A stretch of 64,000 bases of DNA from Diphasiastrum complanatum (lineage: Eukaryota; Streptophyta; Lycopodiopsida; Lycopodiales; Lycopodiaceae), in assembly GCA_029204225.1 (NCBI GenBank), contig CM055092.1, positions 64,531,190-64,595,189 of the forward strand, written 5' to 3'. How positions within the stretch are numbered: position 1 is the first letter of the stretch; each line of letters begins with the position of its first letter. A program made the position numbers and the translations under genes. Shown in pieces: positions 35,124 to 46,592 of this stretch. The notes under the pieces are model-generated. The model had not been told where the DNA came from, made no database searches, and saw only the letters and a list, made by a program, of their open reading frames with translations.

Positions 35124-37477
35124 ACAAAATGGAGCCTTACAAAGATTAAGCCTGCTACTTTTGCTATTAAGCTAGCTGATCAAACGATAGTTCATCCATG
35201 AGGAATGGTGGAAGATATACCTGTCAGGATTGTAGGAGTACAGTTCGTCATTACTTTCGTCGTGATGGACTTACCAGAAGCACCAAATGTCTACCGAGTT
35301 CTCTTAGGACATCCATGGTTACGAGTTGTGCAAGTAATTCATAACTGGGGTACCAACAAAATCACTTTTGAAATTGTGAATGTGCAGTTAAAGTTGATCC
35401 TACGACTTGGACTATCAAGCTAGTGGTTCAAAAAGCGGATGATGATTCATCAACAACAGATCACACTTGTGATTGACCAGAGAAAAAATTGGGAGTTCAC
35501 TACGATTCTCAAACGGATACCATCAATTGGAACGAAGCTCTTGCAACAATTGATTGCACAACAGGATATATGTGTCAACAAGATATTCAATTAGAGATGA
35601 GCGAGATTTCCTTGTTAGATTGAACTTTGGATATGCTTATCACGATTCCACTAAATGTGCTGAATGTAGCTTGGATATCAATGGAACCTATACCAGATCC
35701 AATTGAGGATGATCTCATACCAATGAGCCATGCCTTAACTTATGATGACAATGCAGAACTTACGGATGAACAGATTCTACATCATATGGATCTGACCAGA
35801 TTTGGAGTGCGTAATGTTCTTGATGAGCCAACAACCAAATTGTCCAAAGCAGTTATATTGAAGGGAGACATGATCACAGGTTCGATGACGAAGAAACAAG
35901 CAAAGCAACATTATAATACGGTCCTGAAATGGGAAAATCCCTCTCAAAAGATCGATTCAAAGGAAGTGCCACCTCTATTGGATAAAGGCAAAGGAAAAGT
36001 CAAGAATGATTCTTCAAGTCAGATTTTCAGCAAGACATCATCGTCTAGGAAGTCTTCACCTATGAAGAAAGATTTATCATCCCGAAAGTCATCACCTCCA
36101 CGATCAATTCCTACTAAGAAGAGTAAACGAAGATCCAAGACAAGTCCTTTTGAAAAAAAACAAGCAAATGTAGTCCATCATGATATGCCAGAGCATTTTA
36201 AACGTTATACATTGGATGATGTGGTTATCATGTCACCTACAGCACATCATGAACCTGAAAAACAGATGCCAAAATCTAAAGATGTTTACGATGGCCCAGC
36301 TAGGCCACAGCCAATGAATCTTGCAGAACTAGGAGAACCGAAAAAGATTGTACAAGTGGGATCACAACTTACTCCTGAACAGTATCAAGCACTCCGTTTG
36401 TTACTTACTAAGTATTAAGATTGTTTTGCATGGACTTATCAAGATTTGAAGGGTTTAGACATCAGTTATTGAACATACCATACCTTTAGTACCTGATGCA
36501 GTACCAAAGGTTACAAATTTCTATCGCTGTAATTCTAATGTGGTAGATCTGATAAAGAAAGAACTTCGGATATTGCTTGACGCAGATTTCATTTATGAGA
36601 TCAAGCATACCGAATGGATTTCACCGATTGTCATTGTTCCTAAGAAAAATGGAAAATTGCGAATCTTTGTGAATCTCAAAGCATTGAATAAAGTGACACG
36701 AAAGGATTACTTTCCATTACCTTTTATTGAAAGCATTTCGGATCGCCTTGCTGGAGCGGAAGCTTATAGTTTCTTGGATGGATTCAGTGGTTACAACCAA
36801 GTTAAGATTGCACCTGCCGATCGCCACAAAACTTTTGCAACAGAATGGAGCACCTTTGCTTACAAAATAATGTCGTTTGGACTCTGTAATGCACCAAGTT
36901 CATTCCAAAGAGTAATGCAACTTGCCTTTAAAGATTATCTGTAGAAATTTCTTGAAATTTACTTGGACGACTTGGGAGTTCATAGTACAGATACAAACCA
37001 CCTGGATCGATTGGAGAAAGACTTTGAAAGATGCCGCAAATATCAAGTTTCTCTAAATCCAAAAAAATGCTAGATATGGGTTTCTCACGGAGTGGTGCTT
37101 GGACATGTGATATCAAGACATGATATTGCCACCGATTATTCTAAGATCAAAGTTATTGTGGAATTGCCACCACCAACAACAATTCGAGGACTTTATGTGT
37201 TTATGGGTCATGCGAACTACTATCGAATTTTTATTATTTTCTTTGTGGATTCAGCACGACCTATATACAAATTAACTATTGTTCCTATTTGGACAGTAGA
37301 GGCGTTTGAAGCCTTTGAAAAGTTAAAAAAAACATTATCTTCAGCATCAATTATGCGTTCTCCAGATTGGACATTAGAGTTTCATGCTCATACGGATGTC
37401 TCAAAATATGCCATTGGATCAGTTTTAACGTAGCCAGGTGACTATAAGAAGGATTATCCTATACGATTTGCAAGCAG
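35124..37477 (+). pseudogene. Gypsy protease-tail, RT and partial RNase H, hybrid copy A
   Basis: Picks up Gypsy pol downstream of the protease active site, with LTKIKPATFAIKLADQ and VYRVLLGHPWLRV. A basic linker follows (35627-36418, many SSRKSSP and KKSKRRSK motifs). The reverse transcriptase has IVIVPKKNGKLRI, SFLDGFSGYNQVKIAPADR, GLCNAPSSFQRVM and YLDDLGVHS. An in-frame TAG (36942-36944) sits just before YLDD. RNase H begins (EFHAHTDVSKYAIGSVLT) but is cut at 37477, where an LTR fragment starts. It is not functional. Confidence 0.88.
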
Positions 37478-38094
37478 AAAGGACTTTAGGTCTTTTTGCG
37501 GGACTTTTAATGTTGCAGGGCCTAAATGTCAAGTTAGTGAATAAAGTTGGGTTTCTCCTCCAATTTTGATGGTTCCCACACTTTTTTAAATTTGAATAAA
37601 AAGAGAGGCAAGACTGGACCAATAGGATTCAGAGGCCAGGATCCTCCTCTCTACTATAAAAAGGGACCAACTCGAGTTGCTCCTGATGTTCATTTTCTCA
37701 TTTCAATAAAGCAGATTGGTTCTCTTTAGAAATGGATTGATGAATGTCCTTGCTCTTCCTCTCTTCTCTTCCATTTCTCATACTTCCTTTGGAATTTGCT
37801 AATTGTTGGATCTGATCATTATTGGGATTGCTATTTCTTATGCTTTCTGTGAGAGAGAAAGGTAGAGAGAGAAGAGTAAGTTTCTATCATTGTTGTGGAT
37901 TTAGGGTTAATGAGTGTAGTGTTAATGCTTAGTGTTAATGGGTGTTAGTGTTAGATCCTCCATTCATGTTGAAATCTGAACTATACTATCGTTCTCATGG
38001 GAACGAACCTCCGCGTGACAACTAACTCCGTCTCTTTGATGCTAGATTGACTAGATCTTGGATTCAGGTTAGGCAAGGAAAGAAACCCACTACA
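37478..38094 (+). repeat. Gypsy LTR, 5'-truncated copy
   Basis: Matches 38227-38857 of the next LTR from AAAGGACTTTAG through the TATA region (CTACTATAAAAAGGGACC), TTTCAATAAAGCAGATTGG and the end AAACCCACTACA. The first ~126 bp are missing. It joins the interrupted pol at 37477 and is separated from the next full LTR by only ATTTAC (38095-38100). Confidence 0.93.
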
Positions 38095-38100
38095 ATTTAC

Positions 38101-38857
38101 TGTTGGAGGGTTTGCGGATCCCAAGGCCACCCTAACCCTAGTTAATAAGTGAGAGAGATTTGGCACCCTGCGTGTGTAAGTCCAACCCAATGATCACATA
38201 GTTATTTGATTAATTAGAATGTTAATAAAAGGACTTTAGACTTTTTGCGGGACTTTTAATGTCGCAGGGCCTAAATGTCAAGTTAGTGAATAAAGTTGGG
38301 TTTTCCTCCAATTTTGATGGTTCTCACACTTTTTTAAATTTGAATAAAAAGAGAGGCAAGACTAGACCAATAGGATTCAGAGGCCAGGGTCATCCTCTCT
38401 ACTATAAAAAGGGACAAACTCGAGTTGCTCCTGATGTTCATTTCCTCATTTCAATAAAGCAGATTGGTTCTCTTTAGAAATGGATTGATGAATGTCCTTG
38501 CTCTTCCTCTCTTCTCCTCCATTTTTCATGCTTCCTTTGGATTTTGCTAATTGTTGGATCTGATCATTATTGGGATTGCTATTTCTTATGCTTTTTGTGA
38601 GAGAGAAAGGGAGAGAGAGAAAAGTAAGTTTCTATCATTGTTGTGGATTTAGGGTTAATGGAAGTAGGGTTAATGGATGTAGTGTTAATGCTTAGTGTTA
38701 ATGGGTGTTAGTGTTAGATCCTCCATTTATGTTGAAATCTGAACTATACTATTGCTCTCATGGGAACGAACCTCCGCGTGACAACTAACTCCGTCTCTTT
38801 GATGCTAGATTGACTAGATCTTGGATTCAGGTTAGGCAAGGAAAGAAACCCACTACA
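38101..38857 (+). repeat. Full Gypsy LTR (757 bp)
   Basis: Begins TGTTGGAGGGTTTGCGG and ends GAAACCCACTACA, followed four bases later by a tRNA-Asp primer site, so it acts as a 5' LTR. Inside are a TATA box (TATAAAAA, 38403-38410) and a polyadenylation-type AATAAA (38453-38458) about 50 bp further on, a usual LTR spacing. Confidence 0.93.
38403..38410 (+). promoter_or_regulatory. TATA box of the Gypsy LTR
   Basis: TATAAAAA in the context CTACTATAAAAAGGGAC. The same box is kept in the truncated neighbouring LTR (near 37650). Confidence 0.6.
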
Positions 38858-38861
38858 ATTT

Positions 38862-38879
38862 TGGCGCCGTTGCCGGGGA
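38862..38879 (+). promoter_or_regulatory. Primer-binding site, tRNA-Asp type
   Basis: TGGCGCCGTTGCCGGGGA is an 18-base exact complement of the usual 3' end of plant tRNA-Asp including CCA. This primer is typical of several non-chromovirus Ty3/Gypsy lineages in plants (Athila/Tat/Ogre group). Confidence 0.92.
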
Positions 38880-40080
38880 GCTACGCCAATTTTTCAGTTT
38901 GCAGCATGTTTGGTTGATGGTTAGCTTGCATTAGGCATCTTGTCGTGGCATGAATAGTGTTAAATTTGCATTGTAGGGTTAGTTTGGGATTGATTTTGCT
39001 AGATTTGAGTGGATTTGCTTGTTTGAAATCTAATCTGATTATTAAACAAGGAAAGCTATTCAGATCACCAATCTTAAGATCCATTTGGATCTGAGATATA
39101 AGAGAAAATAACAAAAACCGGTCAAATCTGTCAAATTTGGTCAAAAAGAGGCAAAAAGCGTCATCAGAGTTCAGAAGTTTTTACCTTCTTTCAGGAAACC
39201 TTTGCCGAGTTTTAGACACCTTCGGTTTTGTTTACAGAACCTTCAGTTTGAGGGGTGAAGATTAATTCCCAGCAGATTTCTAGAAACATTAGAAAAACCA
39301 CCAAAAAAATACCAAAATTTATCAAAACCCTAAAAAATACAGAAAAAGAACCTTCGCCCGATCCACTGTGCTTAGATGTGATTCAGAACTATCTGCTGCC
39401 GGGTCGATGACAAATAATACCAAAAATAGAAAGATTTTCAGAGGATCAGTTGTTATATTGTCATATTTTTTGCCAAAAAAATCACTTTTTTGCAGAATTA
39501 CCAGTATTACTCTTGATCCTTCGCCAAAACCTTCGTCGAGATTCCAGAACATTCTATTTATAAAAAAAATACTATTTTTGAGTTCAACGAAGATTCGTCT
39601 TGATCAGGTCACAAAAAAAATCTGATTTTTACCCTCGTTAGATTACAAAAACTCTATTTTCTTGTGTCAAAAACCTTCGTCCGGTTGACCATAGTTTTAT
39701 CTATGTCAGATCTTCCATCTAAGAAGTCGGCGAAGGTTATTTCCAAGAAATTTTCTGGAAAAGTGTTCAGAGAGTTTTTATCCCAAAATAGCACTGTTGA
39801 ACCTTCACCGAGACAACCTTTGCCAGTCCTATTTTTAGTTTCTGATTTTCCAGATCAAGTCTCTGTCAAAATTTGGATCAAATCTGATATATTCTGAATT
39901 GGACTCTGAGAGATTTATCATTTTTGAGAAGTATCGATTGATCGAATTTTGGGTAGTTTTTCATCATATAGAATCTGATTCTTGAAAAGTGGAATAGAGC
40001 TAGCAGATGTAATCTGAGATAGTTTTTTTTTGAAAAATCTATATCCAATCTCATTATCAATTTGATCTAAATTTGTAAAG
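38880..40080 (+). mobile_element. Gypsy untranslated leader with CCTTCG motifs
   Basis: About 1.2 kb between primer site and gag start, with no coding frame. From about 39180 to 39830 it carries at least nine copies of RAACCTTCGCCGAG-like words in both orientations (AACCTTTGCCGAG, GAACCTTCGCCC, AACCTTCGTCGAG, AACCTTCACCGAG and GGCGAAGGTT). They may be remnants of a tandem repeat or leader stem-loops. Confidence 0.7.
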
Positions 40081-42663
40081 ATGGCTGCCCATGGAGCTAC
40101 TCCTGGAGGTGCTCCACAGGAGGTCAATCCAATTATTGTTAGAAGAGCACCCCGATTAGATCTACCCAAATATAATGGATTAACAGATCCAGTTAGATTT
40201 CTTCAGATCTATGCTGAATCTTGTGAGGTCTATGGTGAGATTTATCCTCAAGATAAACTTAAGTTGTTTTCTATGGCCTTAACAGACGCAACACAAGATT
40301 GGTACTATAACCAAGATGAAACTAAGCGTACAGATTGGGAGGTTGTTAAACGAGCCCTTATCACGCGGTTCAAACAGTGGAAGTTTATGGAAGACCCTGT
40401 CCTACTTTTAAGTAAAATTAAAATGGAAAAGCAGGAAATGGTTCTAGATTACATCAAAAGAGTGAAACGTCTTATATCTGAATGTGAGCCTGAGCTAATT
40501 AATGAAAATGCCATGATTATGTGGTTTTTTTAAGGTCTACCTAAACGGATCAGACGTGAGCTGAAACGCCATAATGAGTATGCACTTTTGCAAAATGCGA
40601 TGGACGATGCAATTCGGGAGGAGGATGAAGATTCAGATGATGAGCCGAATGTCAGTATGTTGCCTTATACAACAGGGGAGACTACTACGACATCCACCAC
40701 TATTGCATCAACGAATGCCAATGCTACTGCAGAAATGATGCTCAATGAGTTCGAGAAACTTGGGAAGACGCAGCAGAAATAGATGGAAAAGTTGCAGTTG
40801 CAATTTGATGAGAAGATCAAAGCATTGAAAAATTTCCATGGAGAAGCGAACAAGGAACCTGAGAAGTTTGCAAAGACTTTTCCTACCAGAGAAAATGTCT
40901 GGTGTTCTATTTGTACAAGATATCACACAGTGAATGAGTGTTCTTAATTGAAAAAATGAATGGAAATCAGTGTTTGCCATCTATGTAATTCACCTGACTA
41001 TGAGACTGCCTTTTGCAACTTCAACCCTCAGATAATTCAGCAATGGTATGCCCAGATGGGATATCGAGATCCATAGTATGGAGGCAATCCAGCAGCAAGA
41101 TTACGACAATCTACTCTTGGATACCCGGAACGTCTAGCTTTGCCTGCCCCACCAAAACACTCCGCTCCTCCTGCCAATTTGATGGAATCAGAACCTTACG
41201 GAAGTGCTGAGCAATGGAGCTATGGTAATGATGAGGAAGGTGGATCTTCACAACAGTATGCCATTTATGCTGCCGCTCAACAACAAGCCTCGAGAAATTG
41301 GGCCAGAGCACCACTTGGATGCTTTGCATGTGGAGAAAATCACAGAGTTGCAGAATGCCCAAATAAAGAAAAATTTGTACCATTCTGTCATGACTGTGGA
41401 TATGGGCATTGCTATAAAGACTGTCCAGCAAGGCCGAAGCCACCACCAGCTACATCACCTGTAAATTTGATAACAATCAAGCAAGGATCAGTAGCTAAGA
41501 ATAAACCAAGTGCACCCTTGATGGTGGTCACCAGAGCACAAAAGCAAAAAGAACCAGTAGTGGATTCAGTACCTGCTGATTCTATACCATTGAACGATAC
41601 ACCAACAACATCGAAAGTCTATCCAAATCTCAATGCAGAAAAACGAAGATATCAAGATATGAGACAGTGGATTAAACATTTGCAAGAAGAAGAGGAACTT
41701 GAAGCTGCTAAAGTAATAGCTGAAGTTCGGTCTTCACCATTGCAGCCTCCAAGAAATTTACGTACGGATATGAATGATCAGTTACATCATCACAAAGAAC
41801 CCTTCAAGATGACTGAACCGGAAGCACCGCATATAGAATTACTCATGAATATTTTGTCTACCAAGATCAATACTTCATTGGGAGAGTTCCTAAAGTTGGT
41901 GCCAAAAGCAAAAGAAGTCTTAGCGCAAAAGTTAGCTCAAGAAGAATCAGAAGACCATCAGGAGCCGCTTTTTTGTGTTGGATTTGAAGAATCTAACGAT
42001 GTACTCCATGTTGGAGCCGCTTGGGAAAGTGAACAAAAGAATATCACTCTGCCGATACAACATAGACAATTCTCTAAAGAAGCAGCCGTGATAGATGGCG
42101 GTTCAAGAGTTAACCTGATTCCTACAAAGCTATGTACAAAATGGGGCCTTACAAAGATTAAGCCTGCTACTTTTGCTATTAAGCTAGCTGATCAAACGAC
42201 AATTCATCCACGAGAAATGGTGGAAGATATATCTGTCATGATTGCAAGAGTACAGTTCATCATTACTTTCGTTGTGATGGACTTACCAGAAGCACCAAAT
42301 GTCTACCGAGTTCTCTTAGGACGTCCATGGTTACGAGTTGCGCAAGTAATTCATAACTGGGGTACCGGCAAAATCACTTTTGAAAATTGTGAACGTGCAG
42401 TTAAAGTTAATCCTACGACTTGGACTATCAAGCCAGTGGTTCAAAAAGCGGATGATGATTCATCAACAACGGATCACACTTGTGATCGACCAGAGAAAAA
42501 CTTGGGAGTTCACTACGATTCCCAAACGGATACTGTCAATTGGAACGAAGCTCTTGCAACAATTGATTGTATAGCAGGATATATGTGTCAACAAGATATT
42601 CAATTAGAGATGAGCGAGATTTCTTTGTTAGATCGAACTTTGGATACGCCAATCCACTTATGA
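40081..42663 (+). pseudogene. Ty3/Gypsy gag and protease
   Basis: One long frame from ATG 40081 to 42663, broken by about five stops (for example TAA 40531-40533 and TAG 40780-40782). The gag core reads RLDLPKYNGLTDPVRFL, DWYYNQ and ALITRFKQWKF, matching the retrotransposon gag family. An acidic Ser/Thr-rich spacer follows. Two Cys/His blocks come next: CSICTRYHTVNEC and CHLCNSPDYE near 40.9 kb, and CFACGENHRVAEC with FCHDCGYGHCYKDC near 41.3 kb. The protease active site is VIDGGSRVNLIP, with YRVLLGRPWLRV after it. The stops look like C-to-T changes of Gln codons (CAA or CAG to TAA or TAG). The frame is lost at 42650, where about 108 bp present in copies A and B is deleted. Confidence 0.9.
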
Positions 42664-44850
42664 TGGCAATGCAGAACTTAAAGATGAACAAATTCTACAT
42701 CATATGGATCCGACCAGATTTGGAGTGCGTAATGTTCCTGATGAACCAACAATCAAATCGCCCAAACCAGTTATATTGAAGGGAGACATGATCAAGAAAA
42801 AAGCAAAGCAACAATATAATATGGTCCTGAAATGAAAAAATTCCCCTCAAAAGATTGATTTAAACGAAGTGCCACCTCCTTTGGATAAAGGCAAAGGAAA
42901 AGTCAAGAATGATTCTTTAAGTCAGATTTCCAGCAAGACATCATCGTCTAGGAAGTCTTCACCTGTGAAGAAAGATTTATCATCCCGAAAGGCATCACCT
43001 CCACGATCAATTCCTGCTAAGAAGACAAAATGAAGATCCAAGACAAGTCCTTTAAAAAAAAACAAGCAAATGTAGTCATGCATGATATGCCAGAGCATTT
43101 TAAACGTTATACTCTGGATGATGTGGTTATCATATTACCTAAAGCACATCGTAAACCCGTAGAACACATGCCAGAATCTAAAGAGGTTTACGATGGCCCA
43201 GCTAGGACGCAGCCAATGAATCTTGCAAAACCAGGAGAACTGGAAAAGATTGTACAAGTGGGATCACAACTTACTCCTAAACAGTATCAAGCACTCTGTT
43301 TGTTACATATTAAGCATCAAGATTGCTTTGCATGGACTTATCAAGATTTGAAGGGTATTCCGACATCAGCCATTGAACATACCATACCTTTAGTACTTGA
43401 TGCAATACCAAAGGTTACAAAGATCTATCGCTGTAATCCTAATGTGGCAGATCTGATAGAGAAAGAACTTCAGAGATTGCTTGACGCCGATTTCATTTAT
43501 GAGATCGAGCATACCGAATGGATTTCATCGATTGTCATTGTTCCTAAGAAAAATGGGAAATTGCGAATCTGTGTGAATCTCAATGCATTGAATAAAGTGA
43601 CACGGAAGGATCACTTGCTGTTACCTTTTACTGAAAGCATTTTGGATCGCCTTGCTGGAGCGGAAGCTTATAGTTTCCTGAATGGATTTAGTGGTTATAA
43701 CCAGGTTAAGATTGCACCTGCTGATCGCCACAAAACTGCTTTTGCAACAGAATGGGACACCTTTGCTTACAAAGTAATGCCGTTTGGACTCTATAATGCA
43801 CCAAGTTCATTCCAAAGAGTAATGCAATTTGCCTTTAAAGATTATTTGTAGAAATTCTTTGAAATTTACTTGGACGACTTGGGAGTTCATAGTATAGATA
43901 CAGACCACCTGGATCAATTGGAGAAAGTCTTTGAAAGATGCCGCAAATATCAGGTTTCTCTAAATCCAGAAAAATGCCAGATATGAGTTTCTCACATAGT
44001 GGTGTTTGGACATGTGATATCAAGACATGGTATTGCCACCGATTATTCTAAGATCAAAGTTATTGTGGAATTGCCACCGCCAACAACAATTCGAGGACTT
44101 TATGTGTTTACGGGTCATGCGAACTACTATCGAATTTTTATTATTTTCTTTGCGGATTCAGCACGACCTATATACAAATTGACTATTGTTCCTATTTGGA
44201 CAATAGAGGCGTTAGAAGCCTTTGAAAAGTTAAAAAAAGCATTATCTTCAGCATCAATTATGCGTTCTCCAGATTGGACATTAGAGTTTCATGCTCATAC
44301 GGATGCCTCAAAATACGCCATTGGATCAGTTTTAACGCAGCCAGGTGACTATAAGAAGGATTATCCTATACAATTTGCAAGCAGACAACTTATAGATCCA
44401 GAAAAGAATTATTCAACACCAGAACGTGAAGTGCTAGCCATGATTTTTTCTGTTCAAAAATTTCGTCACTACCTCATGGAAACGCACTTTGCGTTTTATA
44501 CGGATCATCAACCGTTACTTTACTTGGTAAATAAGACGTGTAATACTGGACGTATTGTAAGATGATTATTATTATTGACTGAATTTGACTTTCGAATTGT
44601 GGTCAGAAAGGGGAAGCAACATTATCTAGCCGATCACGTTTCGCGAATTGAAACCGCACTAGTTAATACTGAAGTGGATGATGAACTGCCAGATGCTGCG
44701 TTGTTCTATGTTGATGCAGGACCTGAGTGGGCGGCAGATATTGTTGAGTACCTGATGCTAGGACAACCGAATGACTCTTTGACAAAAGTACAGAAAAGAC
44801 AATTGATTCATATGGCTCAACCTTATCAATTAATTGCAGGACAATTGTAT
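42664..44850 (+). pseudogene. Ty3/Gypsy reverse transcriptase and RNase H, truncated before integrase
   Basis: After the deletion, a frame at 43030-43851 holds a linker and the reverse transcriptase (IVIVPKKNGKLRI, NGFSGYNQVKIAPADR, MPFGLYNAPSSFQRVM). A TAG at 43849-43851 is followed directly by YLDDLGVHS. The next frame (43999-44565) has the RT connection (VFGHVISRHGIATDYSK) and RNase H (FHAHTDASKYAIGSVL, SRQLIDPEKNYSTPEREVLA, FYTDHQPLLYLV), ending in a TGA that the right-hand copy shares. The sequence leaves Gypsy at about 44850, before the integrase zinc finger. Confidence 0.9.
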
Positions 44851-46592
44851 TATCAATTGTAATGGCAATTTCTACCTAGGAGCACCTCACTCTATCAAGA
44901 GTAATTTTGCTACTCCTACAAGAGGAGATAAGAAGATTAGCATCCTCCTCTAGCTCAGGATCGGATCCTCAAGTTCTGTATTCAAAAAAGCAGAAGTAGA
45001 TCCAAGAGATCACAAAGTCAAGCTATACTGGCAAGAAGAGCAACATGCAGTCTGGACCAACTTCCGGTCTAGGATCGAATTCAAGCTCTTCATCATTCCA
45101 ACCAGTGTAGAAATTTTTCTACAGATACTGTAAGAGGACTAGCCACGAAATCAAGGACTGCCGAACTTTGAAATACAACAATGAAAAGAAGAAGCAGTTC
45201 CAACAACAAGCACATAGTGCTACAGGCAGTCACTCAAATCAGCAACAACAAGAAGAAGAAGATGAAGCAACTTTTATGAAAAAGTCAGAGAACAACAGGA
45301 TATCGACTCCTGGTATCTAGATTATGGAGCAACTCAACACATGACTCACCATCGCAACTGGTTCAAAGACTATAATTCATTCACCCACTCTCGAGTTGTG
45401 CAACTTCGAGAAAACTCCTCACATTCAATCGAAGGTGAAAGAACAGTCAGAGTTGAGTTCAAGAGAGGTGAGGTCAAATTGTTGTCCAACGTTCTCCACG
45501 TTCCAAATCTGACCAAGAATCTACTCTCAATTAGCAGAATCATTGATTTAGATTGGAGGGTCGAATTCGATATACAAGGCTGCACAACCCTTGACAAATC
45601 TCGAAAGGTTCTAGCCTACGGAAGAAGAAGCGACTATCTTTATAAACTCAGCCATTGCTATTCTTCTAATAGTCAAGCTCTTCACACAACCACTTCTGAA
45701 TCAACTGATATGATGTGGCATTTCAGACTTAGCCATCTTAACTTCAACAATATTCAGCAAATGTCAGCTCAGAGTCTAGTACAAGATCTGCTTTCAGTTA
45801 GCAAGCCAACTTCTCCATGCGAAAGCTATATTATCAGCAAGCATGCTTGAAGTCCCTTCAGTTTAGACTTAGTTCATACATCCAAGGGCTTGCTTGACCT
45901 TGTCCATAGCGACATCTTTGGCTCGGTGCATATTGCTTTTACAGGGGGAGCTCTCTATTTTCTAACCTTCATCAACAACTTCTCTTGAAGGACTGTAACC
46001 TACTATATGAAGAACAAATCTGAAGAATTCAAGTTCTTCAAGCAGTTCAAGGCGTTTGCAGAAAACCAGACCAGAGGAAGATCAAGGCTCTATTGATGGA
46101 GGGAGAGAGTATATCTCCACAGAACTTAAGGAGTTCTACAAGGCCAATGGGATACATCAACAATATACAACCAGCTACTTACCTCAGTCCAATGGTGTAG
46201 CTGAACAGAAGAATTGGACACTCATCGAGAGTGCCAAGAGCATGATGGCCCATTCCTCTCTTCCAAAGAAATTCTAGGCAGAAGCTGTTACTACAGCTAC
46301 CTACTTGTAGAACCGATCCATCACCAAAGTCCTAAACGACAAGACACCTTATGAGGTGTGGACAGGATCAAAACCATCATTCAAACATATGCGAGTGTTT
46401 GGATGCATCGCTTTCGCTCAGATCCCTAAGGATCTAAGAAGAAAGCTAGATGATAAGAGCAGAAAAATGATTTTCATCGGCTATTCCCTAGACCACAAGG
46501 CATACAAGCTCTACAATTTAGATACCGAGAAGGCATTCACAGTAGAGATGTCATTTTTGTGGAAGACCAGTTTATCGACCACAAAGGAAAAC
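44851..46592 (+). pseudogene. Copia gag-end, protease and integrase, hybrid copy B
   Basis: Eight filler bases (44851-44858) are followed by sequence collinear with copy A from about 33384. It begins late in gag. The zinc knuckle keeps its His here (CRYCKRTSHEIKDC), and the protease site reads DYGATQHMTHH, closer to consensus than in copy A. The integrase parts are MMWHFRLSHLNF, LVHSDIFG, DGGREYIS and NGVAEQKN, so all three catalytic acids are visible, though not in one frame. Stops such as TAG 46306-46308 break it. It ends in GCIAFAQIP, KMIFIGYS and the switch to Gypsy at 46593-46601. Confidence 0.87.
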
